Part shown: in pieces, positions 35,278 to 46,835 of the stretch
Numbering within the stretch: position 1 is the first letter of the stretch
Layout of the letters: each line of letters begins with the position of its first letter
Source: Paracentrotus lividus
Taxonomy: Eukaryota > Echinodermata > Echinoidea > Camarodonta > Echinidae
Length of the DNA stretch: 64,000 nucleotides
Assembly (NCBI GenBank): GCA_940671915.1
Contig: CALNVZ010003432.1
Span: forward strand, 10,856,391-10,920,390
Direction of reading: 5' to 3'
Position numbers and translations under genes: made by a program
Notes under the pieces: generated by a model
Seen by the model: only the letters and a program-made list of their open reading frames with translations
The model's database searches: none
What the model was told of the DNA's origin: nothing

Positions 35278-37022
35278 AAATAAACGGCTTATGCTAAAGT
35301 GTTGCGTTGTGGCGCGGCGCGGCGCGGCGCGTTAAAAAATGGAAATAATCGACAAAAAAAAAAAAAAACAAGGTGTCTTCAGAGAGCGTCTACGAAAAAG
35401 GAAAGATTCTTGATCGATTTTTGTGAAATTTTGGAAATGATTATCATTTTTCGGACTCGAGACTTTAGTATAAGCCCTTGTGTGGGATAGTGTGCATGTG
35501 TGTGTGTTGTTGTGTGTGTGTGGTGTGTGTGTGTTGAAGAATTGTGTGACTAATAGTTCCAAAACGATGCATATGGATTTTACCCTAACACTTAAGCGTC
35601 AACCCCTTCTAACACACTGCGCGCCGCTATAAAAAAGCTGCAAAACGGTACAATTTTCCTCTTGTTTCAACCATATCTTTGACCCGATGGGCCTAGTTCA
35701 CCAACGGAAAAGTATTAGAAAATGTAAACTCGTCTTCGTTTATGGTGATATAAAATCACGATTTTTGCTCTTTCAGCGTACCGTCATTTTTTGTTTGAAT
35801 TTCATCAATTTTGTCAAAGTTTCTATGGTATTGAACTTTTTTTGACTGAATGCTTCCGGCTTTATCAGTAAGTTTCTTGCCGGGAGTGGGCTATTTTTCA
35901 CCAACGGAAAAAGATTTAAGTTATTCAGCTCATCCTGAAAATGTTGATAATAAATTATTCTTATTGGATAAAAAAAGCACCGTCATTTTTTACTCAAAAG
36001 ATCAAACCAATTGATGCCTACGTCTGATTGGGGAACTTGGCTATAGCGAGCCAGGCCGGCTACGGGTCGTACCATTTCCTGCTCAGGGAAATCAGGGTTT
36101 TTTAATTATGTGGATCACTGCGGTATCGAGATTGAATTAGAAAAAGAAGAAAAGAGGCGACATTGTACTGATTTTCGTAAATAATCACGCAGTCAGGTAG
36201 CGATGAGATTTTCCTTGACAAGAAAATGACAAGAACAATGTCTGCTGAAAATAAATAAACGGTCTCAATAAATCGCCGTACGTGTCCCTCCCACTAAGCC
36301 CAAAGCCGTGTCACCCCCTTGCTCTAAATAGAACAGTCGCCTACCTATCGTGATCCCGGCCGGCCAATCAGATTCAACCGCACAGCTGACCGACATTGTA
36401 CGCGTAGTCGTTCTGTGAATGCGCACAGCTATACCGGGCTGATTAAAAGCGTCAATTAGGTGAAAGAAATCGGGGGTCACAAATTCATATGAAAAGTTTG
36501 GTCGATGCTGTTTACGGCTATCGGCAGCAATCAGAAATCGCGATGGCTAGTCCTGGTCCACTCCTGGTCCTGGTCCACGTTCACATGTTTAAATTGCGAA
36601 TTTCAATGGAATTCCTGGTCCTGGTCCTGGTCCACAGAATCAGGGGGCCGGCCTTAGTACTCACATAATGCCAGCAACCAGAAATCGTGATGGGCTAGTC
36701 CTGGTCCACTCCTGGTCCCAGTCCACGTTCACATTGTTTTAATTGCGAATTTCAATGAAATTCCTGGTCATGGTCCACAGAATCAGGGGCCGGTCTTTGT
36801 ACTCACACAATGCCAGCTCCTAAATTCTTTTGTCTTGGAAGAACTTGAATCCGCCCATGACTTGGGCTCATTTCCTAAAATTTCACAAAAATCGATTCAG
36901 AATCTTTTCCTTTTTTGTAGGACGCTTTCAAGACACCTTATTTTTTTCGTCGATTATTTCCATTTTTCAGCCCGCGCCGCGCGCGCGCCACAACGCTCAC
37001 TTTAGCATTAAGCCAAATAAAC
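35278..37022. mobile_element. 1.73-kb TIR transposon with perfect 8-bp target-site duplication
   Basis: The element spans 35286-37014. Left end GGCTTATGCTAAAGTG...GTTGTGGCGCG and right end CGCGCCACAACGCTCACTTT AGCATTAAGCC are inverses, and the inverted similarity continues inward for ~170 bp (AATGGAAATAATCGAC / GTCGATTATTTCCATT; TCGATTTTTGTGAAATTTT / AAAATTTCACAAAAATCGA). AAATAAAC flanks both ends (35278-35285 and 37015-37022). An 8-bp duplication fits hAT-, Merlin- or P-type elements; the GG start is closer to Merlin than to the usual CA start of hAT. No transposase frame is visible, so it is non-autonomous. The GC-rich subterminal GCGCGGCGCG blocks are unusual in this AT-rich window. Confidence 0.85.
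36520..36810. repeat. ~140-bp tandem duplication with CTGGTC repeats
   Basis: Two units inside the TIR element each contain CAG(A)AATCG(C/T)GATGG, TAGTCCTGGTCCACTCCTGG, AATTGCGAATTTCAATG, and CAGAATCAGGGG with GCCGG. Within units CTGGTC is reiterated as a hexamer. Confidence 0.85.
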
Positions 37023-37678
37023 GCTTAATTCAATGCTAAAAGATAAAACTTGTAAACCCAAGTGCGAAGTTCAGTGTAATCGATTTTATTTGCAAGTTAT
37101 TTATTATGAGCTGATGATAAGGCATGTGTCCTGCACATGCACCGTATGCCAGCATTATGCATACTCATCCGCTTTACTACTCTGCAGAAGCGACATTTAT
37201 AGACTAATGAAAATATCCAGACAAAGGATTATATTGGTAAAAACGATACATATCAGGATTTTAAAGGCTTTCATCTAAATGAATAGTTTGTGGATAGGAA
37301 AAAATGTGCACGGTTATGACAAAATATACAAAATTAAAAAAAAAAAATAAATAAAAAAACAGTCAATTTTGCTTGAATGATTGAGTTTTGATCAGAACAT
37401 GATTTTACGTTGATCATATAGATTGACTAATTTGAAAGTTAGCGTTGATATAATCATGATAATTGACAATATCAAAGTAAGCTGGCTCATTAAATGGTTC
37501 ATGGCTATATGTCTAAGCGTCACACCTTATTGGCCTTTCCTCTGATGACAATTATGTGGCCCCAAATTATTCCTGTATGATTAATTTGTTCATCCCGGCT
37601 CTCTGTCTCTCACGTGTTTTCTCACGTTAACTTCTTTGGTCACCTGTCCGATTTAACCTCTTTACTATTTTCGTTTTT

Positions 37679-38590
37679 AGCTCGTCCGGCTTGAAGAGCC
37701 AGATGAGCTTATATGCCGTGGCGTGGCGTCCGTCGTCCGTCGTCTGTCGTCCGTCGTCCGTTGTCCTTCGTCCTTCCACAATTTCAAAATGCTTCTTCTT
37801 CGTCATTTCACCAAACTTCTACACAGAATTTTGAATTTTTTCTAGAAAAGTATTTATGCTAATTTATGCGAAATTTATTCATAAATCACAAAAATTGCTT
37901 CTTCTTCGACATTTCAAGTCCGATTTCAACTTTGTTTGCTCTATATGATATCACTAGGAGGGGGATTCAAACCTTCAACACAGAATTTTGAAACTCATTA
38001 AATATGCTAAATTATGCGAATTTGTCAAAATTCACAAAAAATGATTCTTCTTCTTTATTTGTTTATGGATTTTGATTTTTTTTTGTTCCATCTAGTAGAG
38101 CTACTTGAGGTTCACCAAATTTGTACATAGAATTTTGAAATTTTGTCTAGAAAATTATTTATGCTAATTTATGCGAAATTTATTCATAAATTACAAAAAT
38201 TGCTTCTTCTTCTTCATTTCAAGTCCGATTTCAACTTTGTTTGCTTTATATAATATCACTAGGAGTGGGATTCAAACCTTCAACACAGAATTTTGAAACT
38301 CATAAAATATGCTAATTTATGCGCATTTTTCAAAATTGACAAAAAATGCTTCTTCTTTATTTTTTGTTGACCGATTTTGATTTTTTTTTTTGGTTTCATC
38401 TGGTAGAGCTACATGAGGATCACCAAACTTGTACACAGAATTTCGAAATTATGTCTAGAACATTATTTATGCTAATTTATGCGCAATTTATTCATAAATC
38501 ACAAAAATTGCTTCTTCTCCTTCATTTGTTGATAAATTTCAATTCTGTTTGCTTCATATGATAGCACTAAGCGGGGGATTCAAAATTTTA
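37679..38590 (-). mobile_element. Pearl/Helentron-like tandem-core element
   Basis: Read on the minus strand it has, in order, a core of related ~150-bp half-units (about five, forming ~305-bp composite units recurring from about 37899, 38200 and 38508, each with GCTTCTTCTTC and TTTATGCTAATTTATGCG), a short (GAC)n(GGAC)n-type microsatellite (37727-37775), and a terminal hairpin AGCTCATCTGGCT/AGCCGGACGAGCT (37679-37709). Core repeats, then a GAC-rich microsatellite, then a hairpin is the architecture described for bivalve pearl elements and related Helentrons. It is non-autonomous, in intron 3 of the mucin-like gene. The outer core-side end is not sharply defined. Confidence 0.65.
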
Positions 38591-38633
38591 TTAATTTCTT
38601 CTCTTAATTATCTTATTTATCTTCTTTTTGTAG

Positions 38634-38712
38634 CCCTTATACTGATGAAACAAACAGGAAACGTCGCCACATTCAGCATCATCGGGATCCAATAGACGTT
38701 TACGGAATCTAG
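38634..38712 (+). CDS. Candidate last exon of the mucin-like gene
   Basis: Acceptor with a strong pyrimidine tract (TTATCTTCTTTTTGTAG). Reading from the second base gives PYTDETNRKRRHIQHHRDPI and DVYGI, then TAG at 38710-38712. The charged, polar content and the NPLFTD / PYTDE resemblance to exon 3 suggest a cytoplasmic tail end. It needs two bases from the upstream exon, whereas exon 3 ends in phase 0, so either a small exon is missing in 33444-38633 or exon 3 uses a later, weaker donor (CTTCT|GTAGAT near 33477 would fit the phase). Membership of this gene is inferred. Confidence 0.4.
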
Positions 38713-39819
38713 GAGGAAATAGAAGCAAACCTTTTCTGAAATCCGAAGGTCAAACCTACCAGCTTTCAATGCATTTTTAAGATCAGTGGCGGATCCATGG
38801 AGAGCAACAGGCGTGTTCCCCTATTTTATGGACATTTCTCATTGAACGTACATGCGAATATAAGAATTTTTTTGGCTGCCCCCCTATTTTTAACATTCTC
38901 AGGCTGTGCCCTTCCCTATTTCAAATCTTGGATATACCTCTGATTATACATTTTAAAGTGTGAATGCTAAAGTGGCCTACATGGTGACAAATGATCAAAA
39001 TAGCGCAAAATGAAGCTGAAGATATATTGATTTTTATAATCCTGGACAACCACTTTGAGTTCAATATCTGCAAATTCATGAAAAAATTTACATTATTGCA
39101 TGAAAACACGAAGTATTATAATACATGACATATCGTCTCACGAAAACGAATGAGGAAATCAAATCGAGAATATTATGGACTCATTAACAAACGGATGTAC
39201 AGTAGGCATGTGGTAGGTCTATCTATAGCGATTACTTTGTTAAAATTGATAATATAGGTGGCCGTTATACATGATATATCTTTGAACGGTTGGTAATATG
39301 ACATATTTCTTACCCTAAAGTATTTAGAATTCCACAGCCGAATTTACAGAATGCGAACAATTTCCTCAGAACTGTTATTTGTATACAAATAAGCAATAAT
39401 TAAAGTGTTTGATTCTACCTTTTATCTCCATTTGTATAAATACCATTTTGTTTAACTAGCTGAAGATGTAATGTACATGTAAAATGATGTAAATATTCAT
39501 GATGGAAGTTATTTTTGATACCGTACTGACAACGAATCGTTGCTTGTATCAATGCAATCTATATTAATTACTGTGTGTGCATTCGTGTTATTGAGGATTC
39601 AAACATCTAGTTGGTAAATATTCTGAAAGGAGAATATAGTAACCCACTGCCTATGAAACTTGCGTGCTTCTGTATTAAGTGTATACAATTCAGGAGTGAA
39701 CGGGTTACTAACAAGTTAAACAAAAAGTCTGCTCTTTTTTTAACTTAATGATGACATTTTGTGACCCCACTTCTCCATCAAACATTACTTGTATCAAACA
39801 CCTGTATCATAAACTTCAC
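38713..39819. other. Downstream of the mucin-like gene; 3' UTR or intergenic
   Basis: A CAGTGGCGGATCCA-type motif at about 38766 resembles hAT-like MITE ends, but I see no partner. No coding signal was found. Confidence 0.35.
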
Positions 39820-40260
39820 AATCAATTTCATATTGATAGTAACCAATCAGCATCCTTGTTGCATGCACTTCTTGCATACAATTCCCACTTTGAACCAATC
39901 AGAATAGTTGTTTCAAATTGGCCATTGATCGTAACTTAAATGTTACACGGCCCAGGGCAGTGTTTCAAACCAAAAAAAAAAAAAAAATGAAATTATGTAC
40001 AAGTTGGTCGACTTCTCATTTAAAGGCATTATCGTCAATACATTCATACATATTGTTTCAATGGGATGCCAACGAATGTGTATACTTCTGGCAGTTTCTT
40101 GCGAAGTTGCCCTGTGCCGTGTGACATAAAAGATACAAACAATTGCAAATTTGAAACTACTATGCTGATTGAGTCAGAGTGAGACTTTCGTGCAAGAGGT
40201 AAATGAAACAAGGATGCTGATTGGTCACTTTCGATTTCCATTGGGAGCTAGAAGGGCATT
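39820..40260. repeat. Inverted repeat pair (~125-bp arms)
   Basis: 39835-39958 (GTAACCAATCAGCATCCTTG ... GTTACACGGCCCAGGGC) is the inverse of 40105-40245 (GCCCTGTGCCGTGTGACATA ... CAAGGATGCTGATTGGTCAC) with indels. The GGCCCAGGGC-like ends point inward and recall the termini of the CCTGGGCC MITE family, so this may be two elements in head-to-head insertion or one larger foldback. Confidence 0.65.
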
Positions 40261-41409
40261 AAAGGGATGCAGTAACATTGAATGATATTCAAATCACATT
40301 TATTCGATTTAGCTTATTTTGCCAACATAATTATAAACACTTAGGTCAGTCTGGTATCTCTTCAAAATTGCAAGCTAATTGCTTGCTTTACCTTCGAGAT
40401 ATCAATGATTTCATACTCAAAATTTATAAACCAACACCGGATGGTTTATAAAACCATGTGCTTTTCCACACACCCATTTCCTGTTGTAAAGTTCCCCGTC
40501 TCTAGCGGCCTGGTGAGTTATCAGCAGGGGGTACTGGTATTCGGCTGTATGCTTGGCATTGTTTTTTTTACACTGTTTTAAGGTAGTAAATGACTTCCAT
40601 TTGATCTGAAACTTTCAGTAGTTTGTTTTTACTGTTGGAACAATATAATTTTATTAATCTTGATATAATTGCTCTTGTTTTTGAAAGCTACTCAATCCCT
40701 TTAATACAATACTCATTAACTTCGTTCTGGCTCTTAACACAAGTGAGAGTCATGCTAATTCCTCGTGACCTGTAACTCGCACCACTTGTTCGTGGAGAAT
40801 TAATCCCATTATATAATTTGTCATTCCTCGATGTCTCACACTTCATGACTTCCCCCAATGAGTAATGATAATTCGAGCTATTCCCAACGTTTCGTTTTTA
40901 AGGTCCCGTTTCCGCTCAAAAAGTACATCTTACGATTGAGACACTGATAATCCAGCAAGGAACAGTCTAGACCTTCATTAACCCCCAACGATGTTGATGA
41001 TTATAATCGCAAATTGTATCCAACTGTAACCCAAATCCATCTTCGTAACCTTAGCATTTCTCGCCCAAAAAGTACACTAAGATCGTCTTTTGTATGTACA
41101 GTCTGTAGTGCTAAAAGGTGATGACTTAAATAATTTATTAGTAGTTTAAAGACCTTTTGATTCTCATCAACCGAAATGTACTTTGGTCATTAAGTTAGGA
41201 TTTATTTCGATGCAATTAAACTTGTTAATGGAGACAAACACCGAAACTTGTCTTGAAGTTGTTGTGTAATGGAATCCGTTACACCCAAACAGTTTTATAA
41301 TTGGGGTGACCAAAATCCGTGTTTTATATTATGGTTAAACAAAATGAGTGCGTAAATATTATGTTACAAGCTAGTAGGGTAATTACTGCATTTAAAAGAG
41401 AAATGTAGC

Positions 41410-41661
41410 CAGTGGGTGTACCACAAAGACTTACGATTGACAAAAAGTTACGATTTATTTTTTTTTCTTCTCGGTATAGCCTCATCATGGACGGGATGCT
41501 CCAAAGTTGATGATTTTACTCCTAACTCTAGCCTGACCCCTACTCTTAATCACATCCAAATCCTAATTTATGACTGTTCCTGGTTTCCAAATGAGGCTAT
41601 ACGGAGAATAAGATCAATCGTAACTTTTAATCAATCGTAAGTCTTTGTGTTACAGGGCACT
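41410..41661. mobile_element. ~250-bp MITE related to the CCTGGGCC family
   Basis: Left CAGTGGGTGTACCACAAAG then ACTTACGATTGAC, AAAAAGTTACGATT; right AATCGTAACTTTTAATCAATCG, TAAGTCTTTGTG TTACAGGGCACTG. The inverted arms are ~45 bp. The body carries no gene, and an 8-residue-scale open frame across it is incidental. Confidence 0.75.
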
Positions 41662-42448
41662 GTGCTGTGATAAATGTGTATCATAATTAATCAGTAATTT
41701 CGAAATAATCCGAATATCATATATGATGTTTAATATAGGTTTGTGTTAAAATAATTATTTGAAAACTTTTTTCCTTCGCCCTTCTTAAGATTGTTCACGA
41801 AATACGAACTAGAAAAAAGTATAAAGTAGACTTTTTTTCAGTTATGTATAATTATCTTCGTTGACTTTTTGTGCTTTGTAATGTAAATTTAAAAATGTAA
41901 ATTTTGAACAGAAACTTTGAAAGTGTTATATACATGTACATGTATAAGGCGTTTATTAAGGGTGTATCATTCGATCTTCTTGTTGTCAATTGGACTGTGT
42001 AACCCTTTTTACATATTGTCGCCTTAACTAAGTTTGAGAACGTTTATTCTGATATTTTTGGAATAAAATGAATGTGCAATTGGTCATAACCCCATTTTAA
42101 TGAAATATTTAATTATTGTTGATCAATAACTAGAAGAGAGAAGAAAAAATATGCTGCCAATGTGTTCTGTATGTATTATATATATATTTTTTAAATATAG
42201 CTATTGATTGTTATTATGGTATAATTGTATGACTATTGATGTTTTCCTTTTAATAATCATTATCATCGTGCAGACACGAATATATAATGTGTAATAAATT
42301 ATTGTCACTTATTGTTACTCGTATGCTATTTATCAATATGGTATTGAAAGAAAGTAGACGTATGAAAAAACAAAAAAAAACATGAGGACACAATACGATT
42401 GAAAGGGGGCACAGATCAAAAAACCATTTAAAGGCACATGGTCATGGA

Positions 42449-42646
42449 GTTTGCGACGTAGAGAACGCTATGCTAGGTTTATTCCCCGAGTTCGCGCGCT
42501 TATACTTTTCGGGTCGAATATAGACGCCGACGTGCGGGTTGTTGTGTTAGTTTATTCATTTGTCATGATATTTAAAAAAAAGCCTTTCATCGAGAGCCTT
42601 CAGGCCATGTCTGGACTTATTGAATCACGTCCTCTACGTCGCAAAT
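42449..42646. mobile_element. Possible ~200-bp MITE with TTTGCGACGTAGAG ends
   Basis: TTTGCGACGTAGAG at 42450-42463 and its inverse CTCTACGTCGCAAA at 42632-42645. A 74-codon frame starting here ends outside the element and is not gene-like. Confidence 0.45.
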
Positions 42647-44426
42647 TTCATATTTGTATCTCTTTAATTTCTTAGTTTGAAATACATTTGATGTACGTCG
42701 ATTTTGAGGCATCACATGAAAATTATGTTTTAACATTTTTAAAATTAAATATTGAATCCCATGTCATTATTCACATTTGCTTTGTTTTCTCCCTCTCTGT
42801 CAGTCTTTTCTTCTTGATCTCTGTATATAACCAATAATAAATTTGCCTTGTATCGAAAGTGAATATTTTGTTTGTTTGTTTTTTATGTATTGTATACATC
42901 ATGTACATGTACTTTCGGTTTATCCAAATTAAAACAGTTTCACACATATTTAGTCAAGATAATTATCAAAAAGATTTTAATGTGCATTTTACCCCTCTCC
43001 CTCTTAGTGAACATAATTATCGACATTATTATTCTACATTTTAACGGTACAAAACGTGTAAAAGATTGCATTTATACATTTACATTCATGTCTTTTTATA
43101 TTCTAGTAATAATTGTTCGATATTGTTACTCATTTTGATACGAAATAAATGAATTACAAAGCTACAAAAGAAACAACAAAAAGTCTGTGACTCTAATGCT
43201 ATTTCAAAGTAAATGTGTCAATATCGTGCATTATATAGGCTTAAGTATTGGCCCGTATACAGAGTATACACAAAACGAGTCATTGCTTTTACTACTAGGA
43301 TTTTAATTATAAACTTACTTTTTCTTTGAATTCAATTCAATACTCGTTTATTCTGTTTCTAAGTGATAATCGTCAAAAAAAATATCATCAATAAGAAAAA
43401 GAATATGTAAAATTCTGTAAGGGCAATTATTTGCTTTCATGCATATGGCCCTTTTATCGTGCTCAATAATTATCAAAGTCATTCTAGTTAATATAAAGTG
43501 GGCATGATTTTGCATGAAACTTGAGTAACAGCGACTTTGATTCGTCGGCAATTTTGGTCCGGCTTCAACAACACCTGTACAGACAATAGCTGCAATACGA
43601 CATCCCACTTTAGAACATTTCAATTCTCTGTTGCTAGGCATCCGATTTTTACATGATGCAATGTTCCACAATGCAAAAAATATTGACCGTTTTAATACAG
43701 AATACAGAAAATTCAGCTATTATACTATTTTTTTTGTATTTTATAATTCACCGATTTATGCCTGTAGTCTTTAAATATAATGTCGACAATATTTTGTAAA
43801 TTATGAAACAATTAACTTTCCTGAAGCACCAAAGTATTATTCTCTCCCTATAAATCAACATTTTTTTTCATTAAGTGAAAATAGTTCGCTATACGACATA
43901 ATTATAAAACACTAAAAAAAATTCAAATAGTTGAAATGCTCAACAGCAAAAAAAAAAAAAAATGAAATTATAGAATGCTTTTTCAAGAAAATAAGAGAAA
44001 AACGAAAGAAAAGAACGAGTCTGACATTTTAACTGTCACTCATAATTTCACAGTATTCTCGAATATTATAAACACACGCACATAACACTCTTTCACACAC
44101 ACCCTCACACGCACATACGCCCTTACATATTATCATTCATGCATACAGTTATTAATTAATTGCTTTACAGTATCTTGAAAATCAATAGCTTCATAAAATC
44201 TCTGTAGAAATGTAAATATAGTACAAACAACAAGTGAATACTTATCTAAGAAGGTATTGGCTATTAAAACCATCCCAGCAAATGCCATCACATACAAATT
44301 GATATTGATTTTTTATAATTATACAAACAGACATTGTAAATTGTGCATTCAATACACTCAAATAACGTTTGATGTATTTGTGTTATTTAGAGAGATTCGC
44401 TTACTGTTAAATTTGACATATCACGC

Positions 44427-44457
<31 letters not shown>

Positions 44458-45273
44458 GGGTGGTTTTATAATAAATGGGGTGGTATTTTCGTTTATTGTC
44501 AAATACGCCAATTTGGGTAGATACCAAACCTATATGGACAGGCATTTTGTGATCCACTTCGCCCTCGTGAATATTGTTTCGTAAATATAAGTTTGGATAG
44601 AATATACTAGACAATACAAAACAAAGTTTGAATACCGTTCTCTGTTTCCTACAGCTTTGCTGATAGCCACTTCATCGAACAATTATTATTCAAATACCAT
44701 GATATATTGTTAATCATGCAATGACCATAAATAATATATTGTATTACCCACAGTTTATATGAACCTCTGGATTGATTCATTTTCTGCCAATGGGCATGCC
44801 TATCATATATTATATCTATCTATGAATAATAATAAAATAGTGCATGTTCATATACATTATGAAATTGTGTGTATTTTATACATAATATATATAGATTATT
44901 ATAAGTAAATAATAACCAACGTATATGAGTTATTGAAAAGGCAAAAAATAAATTCAACCAAACGTTAACGGAAAATGTAACTCAAAGAAAAAATGTGTAC
45001 ATGACATGAAAGATATACTTTCTAATAATAAAAAAAGGTTATCATACATGAAATCAAAATTAAAATCAAATGAAAATTCATGCATTTAAATACACATTGC
45101 AGCGATTAAGTACCGGTATATTTTCAGCGCCGATTCATTTTGTACAATTGAACGTGGTCAATCATATGATTTTATGATATCTGAATATTAACCCCCCCCC
45201 CCGACACCCGCCTGTCTGTGAACAAAAAGCGAATTAAAATGGGAAATATCCTAAACGAATGAAGGTTTTGTAG
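42647..45273. other. Gene-poor interval between the two convergent genes
   Basis: AT-rich. Contains a long T-run (about 44431-44457) and short CA-rich runs (about 44070-44120). No exon was recognised. It presumably includes the 3' UTR of the SOD-like gene on the minus strand, but I could not place its polyadenylation signal. Confidence 0.4.
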
Positions 45274-45371
45274 TTATGACGTCATAACATGTTGCCATAG
45301 CGATGTGAAAACGGCGATGAACACGACCATAAGAGCTGAAAGGGGCACATGTTGATTCGCAGAACCAGTAC
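45274..45371 (-). CDS. SOD-like (Rsod-type) protein, last exon (hydrophobic C-terminal tail)
   Basis: Acceptor TTATTGTTAAG, then two bases completing Gly and an open run to TAA at 45276-45274. It encodes TGSANQHVPLSALMVV, then FIAVFTSL and WQHVMTS. A small-residue/polar segment followed by ~15 hydrophobic residues and almost no tail is typical of a GPI-anchor signal; a C-terminal membrane helix is the alternative. The junction with the exon at 45900-45989 is in frame (one base plus two). Confidence 0.65.
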
Positions 45372-45899
45372 CTTAACAATAAATAAACAAAAGAAAAATA
45401 TTTATTAATACTGATAACATTCCCTTGTTTTATAATGCATGACACAAAATGATGTGTCTCTATCTATTAGGCCCTATGCTTCCAAAAATTTTACCTGTGG
45501 TCTTTCTACCATATATAATATAATATGACCTCACCTGTGTTGAGTGTGGTAACACTAGTTTAATAACTTGCCAAAGAATTTCTGAAAGTGAATTTTTTTT
45601 TAACGCTATCATTATATCATAATCCATTTAAAACATTATTAAAATGTCAGTATGCATCAAAAACCACAATTCTTGTTTGAACACAAAATGATACAACGGG
45701 AACACAATAGGATCCAGGTTTCCGTATTAGTAAGCTAAAGCTTTAGTACATTTTCTTCAATATCGTTGGCCCTTGACATTTAAAAGCAATCTTGAATATG
45801 CATTAAAGTTTCGTTTCATTCCGAGGAAACGTAAATTTTATAATCAAAATAACTCAAGATTAACTTTAATTTTAACCAAAAAAAAAAAATACATCTTAC

Positions 45900-45989
45900 C
45901 CTCTTTACATCTACCGGGAGAGTAGATTCCAAGTTGATCGTTAGCTGATTTCAGCAGGAGTTCAGCATTGACTGCGGCGGCATTACCTC
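45900..45989 (-). CDS. SOD-like (Rsod-type) protein, penultimate exon
   Basis: Acceptor ATAACAG, donor GAGG|GTAAGA, 90 bp with two bases in and one base out. It encodes GNAAAVNAELLLKSAN then DQLGIYSPGRCKE. By position this matches the part of a Cu/Zn-SOD-like repeat from the GG-H-x-N-P metal-binding turn toward the G-D-L region. The HFNP motif is absent, so this last repeat is degenerate and truncated, with no second half before the C-terminal tail. Confidence 0.6.
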
Positions 45990-46182
45990 CTGTTATGTGT
46001 GAAAATGATGGAGAATATGTTTATGGTTGGAGTTTTTTCCTTAAAAGAAATTTGGTAAACAATCGACAAGCATTTATTGCCTTCAAAAGAATATTTTCGT
46101 TTTTTTTTAAATGACAATAAATAAATTCATTCATTAATTTAGCACGCACACTTCTACCAGATATTTTGAGAAGAAAACATAC

Positions 46183-46310
46183 CAATGATCCATAGTTGAA
46201 GGTCCATACATCGTTCAAGGTCTTCACTGTTCACAGGATAATGTGGGGCAACGATTTGCCATGGTTCCACATCAGTTAGAATATCAGCCATTGATAGTTT
46301 GAAGGAATAT
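46183..46310 (-). CDS. SOD-like (Rsod-type) protein, exon with WQIVAPHYPV motif
   Basis: Acceptor TTATTTTCAG, donor ATTG|GTATGT, phase 2 in and phase 1 out. It encodes YSFKLSMADILTD, then VEPWQIVAPHYPVNSEDLER. In SOD-like repeats this segment normally carries the copper site as W-H-(V/I)-H followed by a P; here it is W-Q-I-V, so the ligands are missing although the tryptophan and downstream Pro-Val survive. That is the main sign that the repeat is structural, not catalytic. Confidence 0.65.
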
Positions 46311-46763
46311 CTGAAAATAAGATATTGAAATTATTTGATAAGTAAAAGACGTAAAATTAAGAACTATTATACAGTTCACATTTACTAATTGGCCTGCATT
46401 TGATCTCTTGCATACATTATAGCATCTAAAAGTTGTCGATTGTGAACAAGGACCCGAAATAGATATTTTAGTCGTACGTTGGTGACATAGAGTTAATATA
46501 CGTATCACATTCTCGGTCCTATTCCTCTCGAGCTCTACATGATGTCAAAATGTTATTATTTAAAGAATGTTGCCACTTCCAAAGATATTCACTAACACGG
46601 GAGTTATCTTTTCGGTTATGCATATAGCTCCAAAACTTTAAACGGAATCAAAATTGTATTAGGGCCACTCTCGATCTCATTGACGTTGCATCTATTGAAA
46701 ATGACGTCACGTCTATTTAGAGCTAAAAGGATGTTAACTCAAACATTATGATAAAAATGGGAT

Positions 46764-46835
46764 TCCATCGGAGGGATTCAAACCCAAGACTTCCCGATTG
46801 CTTAAAATTGATCTACCACCCGAGCTATAGAAAGC
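46764..46835 (-). repeat. tRNA-derived SINE head
   Basis: On the minus strand the segment reads CTATAGCTCGGGTGGTAGA (box A-like) followed ~30 bp later by GGGTTTGAATCCC (box B-like, 46773-46785), spaced as in a tRNA. Arms do not pair as a functional tRNA throughout and the sequence lies inside an intron of the SOD-like gene (46311-47119), so I call it a SINE head; the body probably extends toward lower coordinates. Confidence 0.65.

Noticed and set aside
38760..38960. Complete hAT-like MITE beginning at CAGTGGCGGATCCA
   Set aside because: I could not find an inverted partner end at a sensible distance.
42451..42675. 74-codon Arg-rich frame
   Set aside because: It overlaps a probable MITE and has no splice-supported continuation or recognisable domain.
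46764..46835. Functional tRNA gene
   Set aside because: Promoter boxes are present but acceptor and other stems do not pair convincingly; a SINE head is the better explanation.
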